A DNA stretch of 23,163 nt from an uncultured Peptococcaceae bacterium (lineage in GTDB: Bacteria > Bacillota > Peptococcia > Peptococcales > Peptococcaceae): positions 1 through 23,163 of the forward strand of contig CALAKO010000102.1 of assembly GCA_937922955.1 (NCBI GenBank), given 5' to 3'. Position 1 is the stretch's first letter. Each line of letters begins with the position of its first letter. The notes under the pieces are model-generated. The model did no database searches. It was not told the DNA's origin and saw nothing but the letters and a program-made list of their open reading frames with translations. Below, piece by piece: positions 15,499 to 22,903 of this stretch. Position numbers and translations under genes: made by a program.

Positions 15499-15681
15499 AT
15501 GGCAGAATTGAAAATCACTTTAACCCGTAGTGTAATCGGTGCCAGTGAAGCTCAAAGAAAAGTCGTTAAGGCGCTTGGCTTACGTAAAACGAACAGCACC
15601 GTAGTACGTCCTGATAATGCTTCTATCCGTGGCATGGTGACCAAAATCAACCATCTCGTCACTGTAGAAGAAATCAACTAA
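15499..15681 (+). CDS. rpmD: 50S ribosomal protein L30
   Basis: A 60-residue L30. The protein MAELKITLTRSVIGASEAQRK..KALGLRKTNSTV, then RGMVTKINHLVTVEE, is typical of the short bacterial family. Two adjacent ATG codons are possible; 15499 is chosen because AAGGAGG (15486-15492) is six bases from it and only three from 15496. The gene is wedged between rpsE and rplO as in other Firmicutes. Confidence 0.96.
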   Translation: MAELKITLTRSVIGASEAQRKVVKALGLRKTNSTVVRPDNASIRGMVTKINHLVTVEEIN

Positions 15682-15699
15682 TTAGGAGGTGACGTTACA

Positions 15700-16149
15700 T
15701 TGAAACTGCATGAATTACAACCAGCTGAAGGTTCTAAGCACGCACTGAAGCGTAAAGGTCGCGGTATTGGTTCCGGCCTTGGTAAAACTTCCGGTAAAGG
15801 CCATAAGGGTCAGAAAGCACGTTCCGGTGGTGGGAAAGGTCCTGCATTCGAAGGTGGTCAGACCCCTATCCAGCGTCGTCTCCCAAAACGTGGTTTTAGC
15901 AATGCGAAGTTTAAAACCACTTATTCTACAATCAATGTTGCTACTTTGGATGCATTCGAAGCAGGTACTGTTGTTACCCCTGAATCTCTCATCGAATGTG
16001 GCAAAGTAAAGCAAATGAAAAATGGCGGTGTTAAGATCCTTGGCAATGGTGAAATCACCAAAGCAATCACTGTCAAGGCTCATGCATTCAGCGCTTCCGC
16101 TAAAGAAAAAATCGAAGCTGCTGGTGGCACCGTAGAGGTTATTGACTAA
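15700..16149 (+). CDS. rplO: 50S ribosomal protein L15
   Basis: A 149-residue L15 with a TTG start after TAGGAGGTGA. The start MKLHELQPAEGSKHALKRKG leads into a glycine- and lysine-rich extension (SGLGKTSGKGHKGQKARSGG), then EGGQTPIQRRLPKRGF, and a globular C-terminal domain. L15 is a late large-subunit assembly protein that runs through 23S domains. The stop overlaps the secY start by one base (TAATG), tying channel synthesis to ribosomal protein translation. Confidence 0.98.
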   Translation: MKLHELQPAEGSKHALKRKGRGIGSGLGKTSGKGHKGQKARSGGGKGPAFEGGQTPIQRRLPKRGFSNAKFKTTYSTINVATLDAFEAGTVVTPESLIECGKVKQMKNGGVKILGNGEITKAITVKAHAFSASAKEKIEAAGGTVEVID

Positions 16150-17396
16150 TGTTAGAGACCTTGCGTGACGCCCTTAAAACTCAAGAGATGCGCAAGAAGA
16201 TCCTCTTTACCTTAATGATGTTCTTGATTTTCCGCATTGGGAGTCACATTCCAGTTCCGGGCATTGATAAAGCGCAAATCGCTGCACTGATTGACCAAAT
16301 TAAACTCCTTGGTTTCTTTGATACAATTTCCGGGAGTGCACTGAAAAACGTATCTATCTTTGCAATGAGCATCACGCCGTATATTAATGCGTCCATCATC
16401 ATTCAGCTTCTGACCGTTATTTTCCCACGTTTGGAAGCGATTGCGAAAGATGACCGCAAGAAAATCGTTGAGTACACAAGATACCTGACCGTTGGTCTTG
16501 GTTTCATTCAGGCTTTGGGGCTGTCTTTCGGACTTCGCTCAGCACTTACAAGTACTTCTGTTGTAAGTATCATTATTATTGTACTCTCTCTTACGGCTGG
16601 TACTGCTTGCTTGATGTGGATCGGTGAGCTTATTACAGAAAAGGGAATTGGCAATGGGATCAGCTTGATCATTTTCGCAGGGATTGTTTCTCGTATCCCT
16701 GGAGGAATTGCATATTTGATTGAGTATGCGCAGCAAGGCGTTATGAATATCGTGTTTATCTTGCTCTTCTTAATAGTTGCGTTTGTGGCAATCATTTGCG
16801 TAATTATTGTGAACCAGGGCGAACGTCGTGTACCTGTTCAGTATGCAAAACGTGTCGTAGGACGCAAGATGTATGGTGGACAATCCACTCATATTCCTAT
16901 CAAAGTCAACTCTGCTGGGGTTATTCCAGTCATCTTCGCGATGAGCTTGATGTTCTTCCCTGGCACTATCGCAAGCTTCTTCCCAGACAACGCAGTTGCT
17001 GTCTGGATCAGTCAGCATTTCACATTTACCAACATTGGTTATAACCTGGTATATGCCGTGCTGATCATCTTCTTCACCTACTTCTATTCTTCAATTACCT
17101 TCAACCCAATCGATGTGGCTGATAATATTCGTAAGAACGGTGGGTTCATTCCTGGCATCCGTCCAGGCCGCCCTACCAGCGAATACATTATGAAAGTCAT
17201 GAGTCGTATCACCTTCTTCGGTGGTCTTTTCCTTGCAGCAATCGCTGTATTGCCAGCAATCCTCATGGGTGTGGCAAATATGGATCTGTACTTTGGCGGT
17301 ACCTCTCTCTTGATTGTTGTTGGTGTTGCAATTGACACAATGAAGCAGATTGAGTCCAATATGATGATGAGAAACTACGAAGGATTTATGAAATAA
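16149..17396 (+). CDS. secY: Sec translocon channel subunit SecY
   Basis: A 415-residue inner-membrane protein with ten hydrophobic segments, the pore of the Sec translocase through which unfolded proteins pass or enter the membrane. The N-terminal FRIGSHIPVPGID, the plug region after residue 50 (GFFDTISGSALKNVSIFAMSI), the PYINASIIIQLL segment and the cytosolic loop GFIPGIRPGRPT, with conserved R338, are all visible. It is slightly shorter than the Escherichia coli protein. The start overlaps the rplO stop (TAATG). It lies in the usual place between L15 and adenylate kinase; secE and secG are not in the window. Confidence 0.98.
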   Translation: MLETLRDALKTQEMRKKILFTLMMFLIFRIGSHIPVPGIDKAQIAALIDQIKLLGFFDTISGSALKNVSIFAMSITPYINASIIIQLLTVIFPRLEAIAKDDRKKIVEYTRYLTVGLGFIQALGLSFGLRSALTSTSVVSIIIIVLSLTAGTACLMWIGELITEKGIGNGISLIIFAGIVSRIPGGIAYLIEYAQQGVMNIVFILLFLIVAFVAIICVIIVNQGERRVPVQYAKRVVGRKMYGGQSTHIPIKVNSAGVIPVIFAMSLMFFPGTIASFFPDNAVAVWISQHFTFTNIGYNLVYAVLIIFFTYFYSSITFNPIDVADNIRKNGGFIPGIRPGRPTSEYIMKVMSRITFFGGLFLAAIAVLPAILMGVANMDLYFGGTSLLIVVGVAIDTMKQIESNMMMRNYEGFMK

Positions 17397-17413
17397 AAAT
17401 AGAGGGTGAGAAA

Positions 17414-18064
17414 ATGCATATTTTACTAATGGGCCCTCCGGGTGCTGGTAAAGGCACCCAGGCTGATGAATTGAAAAAAATTCTCGATGTTCCACATATC
17501 TCAACAGGGGATATGTTCAGAAAAGCTCACCAAGATCAGACCGCTCTTGGCTTGGAAGCTAAAAGCTATATGGATCGTGGTGAGCTCGTGCCAGACGAAG
17601 TAACGATCGGTATCGTTCGTGAACGTTTGGCCGAAGATGACTGCAAGAAAGGGTTCATCCTCGATGGTTTCCCTCGCACAGTCGCTCAGGCAGATGCACT
17701 GGATCAGATTCTGAAGGATCTTGGTTACAAGCTTGATGGCGCTCTCGACATCGAAGTACCATTGGAAAAGCTTGTTGCAAGGCTGACAGGTCGCCGCATT
17801 TGCCCAACATGCAAAGCATCCTATCATACGCTGTTCAATCCACCTAAAGTTGAGGGGATTTGCGATAATGATGGTAGCGCCTTGTATCAACGTGATGATG
17901 ACACTGAAGAAACTGCCCACAATAGACTTTCTGTCTATGAAAAGAACACAGCGCCACTCATTGCCTATTACAAGGAAAAAGGCGATTTGATTCCAATCAA
18001 CGGGGATCAAGACATGGCTCTCGTTACGAAAGAAATCATGCAAAAATTGGGGCATGAAGCATGA
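17414..18064 (+). CDS. adk: Adenylate kinase, zinc-lid type
   Basis: A 216-residue cytosolic enzyme converting ATP and AMP to two ADP, and so setting adenylate energy charge. The P-loop GPPGAGKGTQ is at residues 7-16, the AMP-site segment STGDMFR begins at residue 30, and the DGFPRT motif is at 84-89. The long lid carries C130, C133, C150 and D153, the Cys3-Asp zinc site known from Bacillus subtilis, rather than four cysteines. The ribosome binding site AGAGGGTGAG is weaker than those of the ribosomal genes. The stop overlaps map by four bases (ATGA). Confidence 0.98.
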   Translation: MHILLMGPPGAGKGTQADELKKILDVPHISTGDMFRKAHQDQTALGLEAKSYMDRGELVPDEVTIGIVRERLAEDDCKKGFILDGFPRTVAQADALDQILKDLGYKLDGALDIEVPLEKLVARLTGRRICPTCKASYHTLFNPPKVEGICDNDGSALYQRDDDTEETAHNRLSVYEKNTAPLIAYYKEKGDLIPINGDQDMALVTKEIMQKLGHEA

Positions 18065-18810
18065 TTACAATTAAATCTTCTCACGAAATTGATTTAATGC
18101 GTGAAGCGGGCCGCATCGTTGCCGAGACTCATCAATTATTGGCAGAGTCTATTCGCCCAGGTATGAGCACGCTCGAGCTTGACGAAATTGCTGAGCGTTA
18201 CATTCGCAGCAGAGGAGCAATTCCTTCCTTCAAGAATTACTGTGGATTCCCAGGATCGATTTGTGCCTCAATCAATGAAGTAGTTGTACATGGTATCCCT
18301 TCTGCGGACATTATTGTTCGCGAAGGGGATATCATTAGTTTCGATGTTGGTGCCATTCTGAATGGCTACCATGGAGATGCGGCAAGAACCATTGCTTGTG
18401 GCGAAATCTCCGACGAAGCGCAAAAGCTGATTGATGATACTCGTCAAAGCTTTTTCTGCGGTATGGAACAGGCTATTGAAGGCAATCGTCTGTCTGACAT
18501 TGGTCATGCGGTGCAGGTCTATGCTGAAGAACGTGGCTATGGCGTTGTTCGTGATTTCTGCGGTCACGGCATTGGCACCAAAATGCATGAAGATCCGCAA
18601 ATACCAAATTATGGGAAGCCGGGACATGGTCCCCGTCTGAAAGTTGGGATGTGTTTGGCTGTAGAACCGATGATTAACCTTGGCACGTACGAGGTCGAAG
18701 TTCTGCAGGATAACTGGACAACAGTTACTTTAGATGGCAAGCTTTCCTGTCATTATGAAAATACCATCGCAATTACTGATGATGGACCAGTCATTTTAAC
18801 CGCTCTATAA
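18061..18810 (+). CDS. map: Methionine aminopeptidase, type I
   Basis: A 249-residue enzyme that removes the initiator methionine from new proteins on the ribosome. The metal ligands of the pita-bread fold are all present: D95 (SFDVG), D106 (HGDAARTI), H169 (CGHGIG), E202 (AVEPM) and E233 (YENTIAIT); H77 is the conserved substrate-side histidine (VVVHGIP). There is no N-terminal zinc finger extension, so it is the short type Ia form. Its ATG overlaps the adk stop (ATGA). infA follows after 14 bases, without the small KOW-domain gene that many Firmicutes carry between map and infA. Confidence 0.98.
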   Translation: MITIKSSHEIDLMREAGRIVAETHQLLAESIRPGMSTLELDEIAERYIRSRGAIPSFKNYCGFPGSICASINEVVVHGIPSADIIVREGDIISFDVGAILNGYHGDAARTIACGEISDEAQKLIDDTRQSFFCGMEQAIEGNRLSDIGHAVQVYAEERGYGVVRDFCGHGIGTKMHEDPQIPNYGKPGHGPRLKVGMCLAVEPMINLGTYEVEVLQDNWTTVTLDGKLSCHYENTIAITDDGPVILTAL

Positions 18811-18824
18811 AAAAGGAGAAAAAC

Positions 18825-19040
18825 ATGAGTAAAGACGTTATTGAGCTTCAAGGAACTGTTGTTGAATCTCTACCGAATGCCATGTTTAAGGTCGAACTGG
18901 AAAACGGTTATACCATATTGGCTCATATCAGCGGAAAGATTCGTATGAACTTTATTAAGATTCTTCCAGGGGATCGCGTAACAGTTGAGCTTTCTCCATA
19001 CGATCTGACACGTGGTAGAATCACCTATAGATTTAAGTAA
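18825..19040 (+). CDS. infA: Translation initiation factor IF-1
   Basis: A 71-residue single OB-fold protein that fills the A site of the 30S subunit during initiation and helps IF-2 and IF-3. The start MSKDVIELQGTVVESLPNA, the AHISGKIRMNFIKILPGDRV core and the end VELSPYDLTRGRITYRFK are the family pattern, with almost no variation. AAAAGGAG precedes ATG 18825. It is followed by rpmJ and rpsM in the usual order. Confidence 0.98.
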   Translation: MSKDVIELQGTVVESLPNAMFKVELENGYTILAHISGKIRMNFIKILPGDRVTVELSPYDLTRGRITYRFK

Positions 19041-19073
19041 AAATTCGAGTTTCTCACAAGGAGGCTTCATAAT

Positions 19074-19187
19074 ATGAAAGTTAGAGCATCCGTAAAACCG
19101 ATGTGTGAAAAGTGCAAAGTCATCAAGCGCAAAGGTCGCGTAATGGTGATTTGTGAAAACCCAAAGCATAAGCAAGTACAAGGCTAA
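19074..19187 (+). CDS. rpmJ: 50S ribosomal protein L36, zinc form
   Basis: A 37-residue protein, exactly the family length. The sequence MKVRASVKPMCEKCKVIKRK, with the end CENPKHKQVQG, is diagnostic. C11, C14, C27 and H32 make the zinc ribbon, so this is the zinc-containing (C+) form; a zinc-free paralogue, if present, is elsewhere. L36 binds 23S rRNA near L6 and L16 as one of the last assembled proteins. ATG 19074 is seven bases after AAGGAGG (19059-19065 region). The gap from infA is 33 bases. Confidence 0.97.
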   Translation: MKVRASVKPMCEKCKVIKRKGRVMVICENPKHKQVQG

Positions 19188-19211
19188 TCAGTAACCCAGG
19201 AGGTGCATTAA

Positions 19212-19577
19212 ATGGCAAGAATTGCTGGTATCGACCTGCCAAGAGATAAACGTATCGTTATCGGTCTTACCTATATTTATGGCATCGGCGGCCCTACCGC
19301 TGAAAAACTCGTTGCAGAAGCTGGAATCAATCCTGACACCCGCGTTCGTGATCTGACTGAAGACGAAGAAGAAAAGCTTCGCCGTCTGATCGACGATTAC
19401 ACCGTAGAAGGTGACCTTCGTCGTGAAGTCAACCTCAACATCAAGCGTTTGTCTGAAATTGGTTGCTATCGTGGCATCCGTCACAGAAAAGGTCTGCCTG
19501 TTCGTGGTCAGAACACCAAGACAAATGCAAGAACCCGTAAGGGCAAAAAGTCTGCAGCTGGTAAGCGTAAAAAGTAA
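19212..19577 (+). CDS. rpsM: 30S ribosomal protein S13
   Basis: A 121-residue S13 in the 30S head that contacts P-site tRNA and forms bridges B1a/B1b. The N-terminus MARIAGIDLPRDKR, the helix-two-turn-helix segment YIYGIGGPTAEKL, and the basic tail with GCYRGIRHRKGLPVRGQNTK and TNARTRKGKK are typical. AGGAGG precedes ATG 19212. In many bacteria rpsM opens the alpha operon; there is no separate promoter visible in the 24 bases before it. Confidence 0.98.
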   Translation: MARIAGIDLPRDKRIVIGLTYIYGIGGPTAEKLVAEAGINPDTRVRDLTEDEEEKLRRLIDDYTVEGDLRREVNLNIKRLSEIGCYRGIRHRKGLPVRGQNTKTNARTRKGKKSAAGKRKK

Positions 19578-19592
19578 TAGGGGTGAGACAAA

Positions 19593-19988
19593 GTGGCAAA
19601 ACCAAGAAAAACGACGCGCGTTCGTCGTAAAGAACGCAAGAACATTGAAAAAGGCGTAGCTCACATCAAGAGCAGCTTTAACAATACTCTCGTAACGATT
19701 ACTGACGTAAATGGGAACGCCATTAGCTGGGCTAGTGCCGGTGGCATGGGCTTCCGTGGTTCTCGTAAGAGCACCCCATACGCTGCTCAGGTTGCTGCTG
19801 AAACTGCTGCAAAGGCTGCTATGGAACATGGCTTGAAAGAAATCGAATGCCTTGTTAAAGGTCCTGGCGCTGGTCGTGAAGCCGCTATCCGTGCTTTGCA
19901 GGCAGCAGGTCTTGAAGTCAGCATGATCAAGGACGTTACACCAATTCCACACAATGGTTGCCGTCCACCAAAACGCAGAAGAGTATAA
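19593..19988 (+). CDS. rpsK: 30S ribosomal protein S11
   Basis: A 131-residue S11 of the platform, near the E site and the 3' end of 16S rRNA. It begins with GTG 19593. The features HIKSSFNNTLVTITDVNGN, ISWASAGGMGFRGSRKSTPYAA and the end PHNGCRPPKRRRV are diagnostic; the asparagine-glycine in that last block is the site of isoaspartate formation in other bacteria. The ribosome binding site is AGGGGTGAG, a weaker one than AAGGAGG. It lies 15 bases from both neighbours. Confidence 0.98.
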   Translation: MAKPRKTTRVRRKERKNIEKGVAHIKSSFNNTLVTITDVNGNAISWASAGGMGFRGSRKSTPYAAQVAAETAAKAAMEHGLKEIECLVKGPGAGREAAIRALQAAGLEVSMIKDVTPIPHNGCRPPKRRRV

Positions 19989-20003
19989 GGAGGGTTCAAT
20001 CTA

Positions 20004-20597
20004 ATGGCAAGAAACAGAGAACCAATCGTTAAAAGATGCCGTGCATTGGGCATTTCTCCTGCTGAACTCGGTTACAGCAAAGAATCCAACCGCGAACCAA
20101 AGAGAATGCGCAAGAAACAGAGCGAATACGGCATGCAGTTGCAAGAAAAGCAGAAAGCCAAATTCATCTATGGCGTAATGGAAAAGCCTTTCAGAAACTA
20201 CTTCGAAAAAGCTAAGAAGCTGGAAGGCCCTGCAGGTGAAAACCTGATCGTTATGCTTGAACAGCGTTTCGACAACGTTGTTTTCCGTGCTGGCTTTGGT
20301 AAAACCCGCCGTGAATGCCGTCAGATGGTTGTTCACAACCACTTCACCATCAATGGCAAGAAGGCAAACATTCCTTCCATGCAGGTGAAGGTTGGCGATG
20401 TTATTCAGATGAAAGAAAAGAGCGCCAACTCTCCACACTTCAAAGAATTCCTGGCAAATCAGGATCTTGCTCACATCCCATCCTGGATGGAACTCGATGC
20501 TGCGAACCACAGCGTAAAAATCGTTGCTGTTCCTAAGCGCGAAGAAATCGACATCCCTGTTAATGAACAGATGATCGTCGAATTGTACAACAAGTAA
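20004..20597 (+). CDS. rpsD: 30S ribosomal protein S4
   Basis: A 197-residue S4, primary binder of the 16S 5' domain and involved in accuracy; in several bacteria it represses its own operon. The N-terminus MARNREPIVKRCRALGIS keeps only one cysteine (C12), so the zinc cluster seen in some S4 proteins is absent. SEYGMQLQEKQKAKFIYGV and the S4 RNA-binding domain with RTRRECRQMV-like sequence (KTRRECRQMVVHNHF) and KANIPSMQVKVGD follow. AAGGAGG precedes ATG 20004. A 51-base gap to rpoA follows, the largest inside the ribosomal block. Confidence 0.97.
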   Translation: MARNREPIVKRCRALGISPAELGYSKESNREPKRMRKKQSEYGMQLQEKQKAKFIYGVMEKPFRNYFEKAKKLEGPAGENLIVMLEQRFDNVVFRAGFGKTRRECRQMVVHNHFTINGKKANIPSMQVKVGDVIQMKEKSANSPHFKEFLANQDLAHIPSWMELDAANHSVKIVAVPKREEIDIPVNEQMIVELYNK

Positions 20598-20648
20598 TCC
20601 TTTAGCATCGTAACTATCTGCAGAGCCTATCATATGGGAGGATTATGA

Positions 20649-21596
20649 ATGATTGAAATAGAAAAGCCACGCATTGAATGTGTTGAGCAAAGTGATGACA
20701 ATACCTATGGCAAATTCGTTGTCGAACCACTTGAACGAGGCTATGGTGTAACACTGGGGAATTCTCTACGCCGTATTCTCTTATCCTCTATTCCAGGGGC
20801 AGCAGTCACATCCATCAAAATTGACGGTGTTTTGCATGAGTTCTCCACTGTGCCGGGCGTTAAAGAAGACGTTGCTGAGATCATTCTCAATATCAAATCT
20901 CTGGCGCTGAAGAGCACATCGGACGAACCACAGATCATCATCATCGATGCTACTGAAGAAGGCGAAGTCACTGCAGGTGATATCATCACCACAGACGCCG
21001 TTGAAGTGTTGAACAAAGATTTACACATCGCTACTTTGGATACAAACAGTCGTTTGTATATCGAAATGGTCGTTGAAACTGGACGTGGCTATGTGTCAGC
21101 AGATAAGAATAAAAAGGAAGGTTTGCCAATCGGTACCATTCCAATTGATTCTATCTACACACCTGTACATAAGGTTAATTTCTCCATTGAAGACACTCGT
21201 GTTGGTAACAATACCGAATACGACAAGCTGATTATGGATATTTCCTGCAATGGGAACATCAAGCCAGCCGATGCACTGTCTTTGGCAGCTCGCATCTTGG
21301 TTGATCATTTGCAGCTGTTCATTGGCTTGAACGATAACATGCGCGACATGCAGGTTATGATTGAGAAGGAAGAAGAAGAGAAAGATAAGGTTCTCGATAT
21401 GACCATCGAAGAACTGGATCTCTCTGTTCGTTCCTACAACTGCCTCAAGCGTGCTGGTATCAACACAGTTCTCGAGCTGACGCAGAAGAGCAAGGACGAC
21501 ATGATGAAGGTACGTAATCTTGGTAAGAAGTCTCTCGAAGAAGTTCAGAAGAAGATGAGTGCCCTCGGCTTGTCATTAAAATCTAACGAGGAATAA
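20649..21596 (+). CDS. rpoA: RNA polymerase alpha subunit
   Basis: A 315-residue subunit with the dimerising N-terminal domain (about residues 1-230; ERGYGVTLGNSLRRILLSSIPG is the conserved core), a short acidic linker rich in E and K near 240-250, and the C-terminal DNA-binding domain. In the C-terminal domain R261 and N264 (VRSYNCLKRAG) and G292, K294 and S295 (LGKKSLEEV) match the residues that touch UP elements in Escherichia coli (R265, N268, G296, K298, S299). It assembles the core enzyme and contacts activators. ATG 20649 is eight bases after GGGAGG. Confidence 0.98.
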   Translation: MIEIEKPRIECVEQSDDNTYGKFVVEPLERGYGVTLGNSLRRILLSSIPGAAVTSIKIDGVLHEFSTVPGVKEDVAEIILNIKSLALKSTSDEPQIIIIDATEEGEVTAGDIITTDAVEVLNKDLHIATLDTNSRLYIEMVVETGRGYVSADKNKKEGLPIGTIPIDSIYTPVHKVNFSIEDTRVGNNTEYDKLIMDISCNGNIKPADALSLAARILVDHLQLFIGLNDNMRDMQVMIEKEEEEKDKVLDMTIEELDLSVRSYNCLKRAGINTVLELTQKSKDDMMKVRNLGKKSLEEVQKKMSALGLSLKSNEE

Positions 21597-21611
21597 TAAG
21601 GAGGTTCAGGG

Positions 21612-21950
21612 ATGAATCATCGTAAAATCGGGCATAACAGCGCACATCGTCGTGCGATTCTCCGTAATATGACCACCTCCGTGCTGATGCACGGCAAGGT
21701 TGAAACCACCGAAGTAAAGGCGAAAGAAGTTCGTCGCATGGTGGATAAAATGATCACCTTAGGTAAGAAGGGTGACTTGGCTGCATATCGTCAGGCAGTC
21801 GGCTATCTTATGGATGAAGACGTTGCATACAAGCTCTTCCATGAGATCGCACCATCTTACAAGGATCGCAATGGTGGCTACACCCGCGTACTGAAAACTG
21901 GTTTCCGTCGCGGCGATGCTGCTCCAATGGCTATTCTTGAGTTGGTATAA
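21612..21950 (+). CDS. rplQ: 50S ribosomal protein L17
   Basis: A 112-residue L17, the last gene of the superoperon. It sits near the tunnel exit. The start MNHRKIGHNSAHRRAILRNM, the block TTEVKAKEVRRMVDKMITLGKKGD, and the ending GGYTRVLKTGFRRGDAAPMAILELV are diagnostic. AAGGAGG precedes ATG 21612, 15 bases after rpoA. An intrinsic terminator begins 12 bases after its stop. Confidence 0.98.
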   Translation: MNHRKIGHNSAHRRAILRNMTTSVLMHGKVETTEVKAKEVRRMVDKMITLGKKGDLAAYRQAVGYLMDEDVAYKLFHEIAPSYKDRNGGYTRVLKTGFRRGDAAPMAILELV

Positions 21951-21961
21951 ATTATCAGCAA

Positions 21962-21997
21962 AGAGACCTGAAACATGCATGTTTCAGGTCTTTTTTT
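21962..21997 (+). terminator. Intrinsic terminator of the ribosomal superoperon
   Basis: GACCTGAAACA (21965-21975) pairs perfectly with TGTTTCAGGTC (21980-21990) around TGCA, extended outward by A-T pairs, and is followed by seven T residues. It is the first terminator seen after the one at 6756-6808, which supports a single transcription unit from rpsJ to rplQ. Confidence 0.95.
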
Positions 21998-21999
21998 GT

Positions 22000-22027
22000 T
22001 TGTTTCTGAGTAAATAACCGGTATAAT
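22000..22027 (+). promoter_or_regulatory. Promoter for the ecfA genes
   Basis: TTGTTT (22000-22005), a 16-base spacer and a perfect TATAAT (22022-22027) form a sigma-A-type promoter. Its -35 box directly follows the T tract of the rplQ terminator. Transcription would start near 22034, leaving about 45 bases before the preferred ecfA1 start at 22079. Confidence 0.7.
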
Positions 22028-22078
22028 AGAGAGGTGCCAGTTCATTGGCATAAAACTGTAATGAAAGAAGGTAGCGTC

Positions 22079-22903
22079 GTGATCGAAGTAAAAAATCTGT
22101 CGCACATTTATCATCAGGGTTCCGATTCTGAGATAAGAGCGCTCAACCACATTAACCTAACGATCAAGGACGGCGAGCATCTCGCAGTACTTGGTCGCAA
22201 CGGCTGCGGCAAATCGACGCTTGCAAAACATTTAAATGGGCTGCTTCTGCCAACAGAAGGCAGCGTGCTTGTTGATGAATACAATACCGCCGACGAAGAT
22301 CATGCGCTGGACATTTTGCAGCGTGTGGGCATGGTGTTTCAGAACCCAGACAATCAGTTGGTGGCGACGACGGTTTTGGAAGAAATTGCGTTTGGTCCGG
22401 AAAACCTTGGCCTGCCGCGTGATGTGATTTTTGAGCGCGTCGATGAAGCGCTTAAATTGGTGCAGATGGAGGATTTTCGGGAGGCCATGCCGCATCATCT
22501 CAGCGGTGGGCAAAAGCAACGCATTGCCATTGCTGGGATCATTGCCATGCGACCAAAAACCATCGTGTTTGACGAACCAACAGCGATGCTGGACCCGGAT
22601 GGCCGCGCTGAGGTTATTGGCACCATGCTGCGTTTGAATCGTGAGGAAGGGCTGACCGTGGTGAACATTACCCACTTTATGGAAGAAGCGGTATTGGCCG
22701 ATCGCGTGGTGGTTATGGATGATGGCGACATTGTCATGGAAGGTTCGCCGCGGGAGATATTCACACATGTGGAAAAGCTGCGTGCTCTGCATTTGGACGT
22801 GCCGGCGATAACAGAAATCGCGGTGCGTTTGCATGAAAAATATCCATTTATTCCACGGGATGTTTTAACGATAGATGAAATGGTGGATGTATTATGTCAT
22901 TAG
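22079..22903 (+). CDS. ecfA1: ECF transporter ATPase, EcfA1 (CbiO-like)
   Basis: One of two ABC ATPases that power an energy-coupling-factor transporter for vitamins or metal ions, working with EcfT and exchangeable substrate-binding S components. Taking 274 residues from GTG 22079, Walker A GRNGCGKS is at 39-46, the Q-loop FQNPDNQLVATTV with the family FGPENLGLP follows, the signature LSGGQ is at 141-145, Walker B has D165-E166 (VFDEPTAMLDP) and NITH is the switch. GTG 22079 follows AAGAAGG by six bases. An in-frame ATG at 22061 lacks such a site and GTG 22034 lies at the predicted transcription start. It overlaps ecfA2 by ten bases. Placement after rplQ is common in Firmicutes. Confidence 0.93.
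   Translation: MIEVKNLSHIYHQGSDSEIRALNHINLTIKDGEHLAVLGRNGCGKSTLAKHLNGLLLPTEGSVLVDEYNTADEDHALDILQRVGMVFQNPDNQLVATTVLEEIAFGPENLGLPRDVIFERVDEALKLVQMEDFREAMPHHLSGGQKQRIAIAGIIAMRPKTIVFDEPTAMLDPDGRAEVIGTMLRLNREEGLTVVNITHFMEEAVLADRVVVMDDGDIVMEGSPREIFTHVEKLRALHLDVPAITEIAVRLHEKYPFIPRDVLTIDEMVDVLCH

Noticed and set aside
17332..17360. TTGACA with TCCAAT 17 bases downstream near the end of secY, a possible internal promoter for adk
   Set aside because: The -35 is perfect, but the -10 lacks the key A at its second position and there is no extended TG; the sequence also encodes conserved SecY residues. It is left as a weak candidate only.
20628..20633. TATCAT before rpoA as a possible -10 box
   Set aside because: No -35-like hexamer lies 16-18 bases upstream, and the message would begin almost on top of the rpoA ribosome binding site.
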